Source: Chlorokybus atmophyticus (taxonomy: Eukaryota; Streptophyta; Chlorokybophyceae; Chlorokybales; Chlorokybaceae). From it: 64,000 nt of DNA. The notes under the pieces are model-generated. The model had not been told where the DNA came from and searched no databases. It saw only the letters and a program-made list of their open reading frames with translations. This document shows positions 62,248-64,000 of the stretch, piece after piece. Both the position numbers and the translations under genes were made by a program. The stretch is taken from positions 398,676 through 462,675 of the forward strand of contig RHPI01001965.1 of NCBI GenBank assembly GCA_009103225.1, read 5' to 3'. Each line of letters starts with the position of its first letter. The stretch's first letter is position 1.

Positions 62248-62843
62248 CTCTCCAACTGATAGTCGGGTGCCGCCTGTTTAGCTGTAAGTGGCGCTGCCGC
62301 CTCCAACGCTGCCGCCGCCGGTTGGCCCGCCCGAATGTATGAGGCGCGAAAACGAAAATGAGGCGGTTTTGAACGTCTAGAGTCCCGCACTAGAGTCGCA
62401 CTTGTAGTGCGTCCTTGCTCCTATGGTTGATGGTACGACTTATGCATTCGTGCCATGCATGCTTCGTACAACCATTGTTACCAATGGTTGTGTCGTAACA
62501 TTTATGGTACGACAGAGGCATCTCTCGTCCAACCCCAGCGATTGCCGTACAATGGCTCTGTCGTACCATCCATGGTACGACAGAGGCATTGCTCGATCAG
62601 CCCAAATGGGAGTTAGCATGCACTCACCCAAACACGCTTCATTGATGGCCGGATGATGGCACGCAGGGGCACCAGGTCGATGACGGGTCGAATGTCAGGC
62701 TTGATGGGCCTGGGTTCGACTAGGAGGCGGAGGACCAGGAGTCGGAGGAGGCGGCGGCGGCGGCGGCGGCGGGGCACATCTTGCGAGAAGTTGTGGTCGT
62801 AAGAGTTCAAGCAGCGAAGCCAGCTACTACCGGTCGCCACGTC
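62248..62843. other. intergenic between two divergent unknown genes
   Basis: Contains the foldback cluster at 62468-62585 and a GGC/CGG repeat at about 62745-62772. It may include the true 5' exon of the plus-strand gene. Confidence 0.4.
62468..62585. repeat. foldback cluster: two perfect hairpins plus a direct repeat
   Basis: ACAACCATTG / CAATGGTTGT (62468-62491, loop TTAC) and CTCTGTCGTACCAT / ATGGTACGACAGAG (62556-62585, loop CC) are perfect. ATGGTACGACAGAGGCAT occurs at about 62514 and 62572. It resembles a decayed foldback or MITE-type element between two divergent genes. Confidence 0.85.
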
Positions 62844-64000
62844 ATGGATCATGGCAGGCGTCAGCAATGGGGCTGTCCAACATGCATCACCAACATTGGA
62901 CAAACCAGCAGGCAAGCCATTAAAGACCATCTTCACACAGAGAGCTGCTTGGTGGCTCGCTTTCTGCAACAGGGAGTGGATCAGGAGCTGCAGTCCTTGG
63001 AGCCCCTTGTCAGAACCATGCGGGACCAGTTGCGGCTGTGGGAACAAGCACAAAGGAATGCAGAGGTACGCTCAACAGTCACATGCATTTCCTTGCAAGA
63101 GCAATTTGTTTTTTAGCGCAGTCCATGTGATATATGTAGCGTGGCTGCAGGCCTCCACTATTCACCCATACCCACCCTACAGTCAAGCCGACATTGCGGA
63201 AGCAAGAGCAGATAGACAGAGCTGGGCGGCGGTATGTTGTTGCCAATCTCGCTGTGCATGTTGACTGCAATGTCGGCTCCAATGCATGCCTACCTTTCCA
63301 TGCTAGGATGTGCGTGAGCGTGCGAAGTCGCGCGCGCGTGCCGAACGAAGTAGGCTGGGTTTGAGCACAGGAGCGCGTGGCCATTCGTCCGGCATTCAAC
63401 CAATAGTGCATCAACCAGCAATGACGCAGTCCATGCAATCATTCGTGCATCAACCAGCAATGCCGCAGGTGACTGTTCGAAGCAACCAACTGATGACGGT
63501 GTGACGCAGTTGACTATTGCAATTGCAGTGTCGCAAGCATGCAGCTAACCCACATGTGATTGGTTGACAGCACCACAGTGCACTAAGTCCTGTTGGAGCT
63601 CCTATGCAAGCCTGGATTCAATCCCATCAACTGGTCCTTCAATCCCACTTGCTGATGGGCGCGGCGGCAATGCGGCATCAGTTTAACATGCATGTTGGCC
63701 TGTTGAATCCCGACATGTCCATTGGGGCAGTGGCGCATGATGTGCCCATGGCTCAAGAGCTCCGTGACGAGTCTGCCATCGAGGGTGGCGGGGAGAGTGC
63801 AGCCAATACCACCTTGTCAGCCCCCATGGCTTCCCCTGCTCCATGCAGCCCACGGGCCATTGAGGTAAGTCGCTGTCTTTTATGCTCGTGCCTTGGTAAC
63901 AATGCGTCAGGCACTGCATAAGCTTATATTCGTCCTTTGCAACATTGTGAGCCATCTTATCCTGGGTCCTGTATACAGCCCCCCTTGCTGCATGCACAAG
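62844..64000 (+). CDS. uncharacterised protein with possible C2HC zinc finger, truncated by the window end
   Basis: The start is tentative: ATG 62844 (MDHGRRQQWGCPTCI..), but an upstream exon is possible. CPTC, then 12 residues, then HLHTESC gives C-x2-C-x12-H-x5-C, a possible zinc finger, followed by a helical stretch (VDQELQSLEPLVRTMRDQLR). Exons end and restart in phase: AQRNAE to ASTIHPYPPYSQADIAEARA (63152), then DVRERAKSRARAERSRLGL (63308), then HHSALSPVGAPMQAWIQSH (63571), to a GTAAGT donor at 63863. The short duplication VHQPAM..SMQSFVHQPAMPQ occurs in the third of these exons. A further acceptor near 63980 suggests the coding sequence continues beyond the window. No function is assigned. 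Confidence 0.5.

Overview
This is intron-rich nuclear DNA from a photosynthetic eukaryote, most likely a chlorophyte green alga. The evidence is GT-AG introns in almost every gene, a bacterial-type RimO that begins with a plastid-transit-like leader, a dynein roadblock light chain, abundant (CA)n, poly-G and poly-C tracts, and TGTAA motifs (the green-algal polyadenylation signal) shortly after several stop codons. The species cannot be named from the sequence. Exon models were built by hand from reading frames, splice sites and intron phases, without RNA evidence.

Positions 3.3-47.6 kb form a compact housekeeping gene island. In order it holds an mRNA cap methyltransferase (-), an unrecognised acidic protein (+), a dynein roadblock light chain (-), a small duplicated CxxC protein (+), the LYR protein ISD11 (-), acylamino-acid-releasing enzyme (+), RimO (-), splicing factor PRP38 (-), an ABCG half-transporter (-), a multi-pass membrane protein (+), mitochondrial ribosomal protein mL54 (-), a voltage-gated-channel-like protein with a C-terminal zinc ribbon (+), DNA polymerase delta catalytic subunit (-), and an F-box/WD40-like protein (+). 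The genes serve unrelated pathways and alternate strands, giving several head-to-head and tail-to-tail pairs.

Positions 47.6-60.4 kb are repeat-rich. A 7.6-kb Ty3/gypsy chromovirus has two 527-bp LTRs of about 98% identity but a damaged pol region. A 528-bp miniature LTR element (TRIM-like) with a perfect 5-bp target duplication sits inside its protease region. Around the chromovirus lie a tRNA-like SINE head, two diverged copies of another repeat, and a 53-bp-period minisatellite.

Positions 60.4-64.0 kb hold two divergently transcribed, intron-containing genes of unknown function. One has clean splice phases through most of its length; the other has a possible zinc finger and runs off the window. 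The first 3.3 kb show only repeats. Two isolated N bases (24989 and 35520) mark possible assembly joins; one abuts a 44-bp copy of part of rimO.
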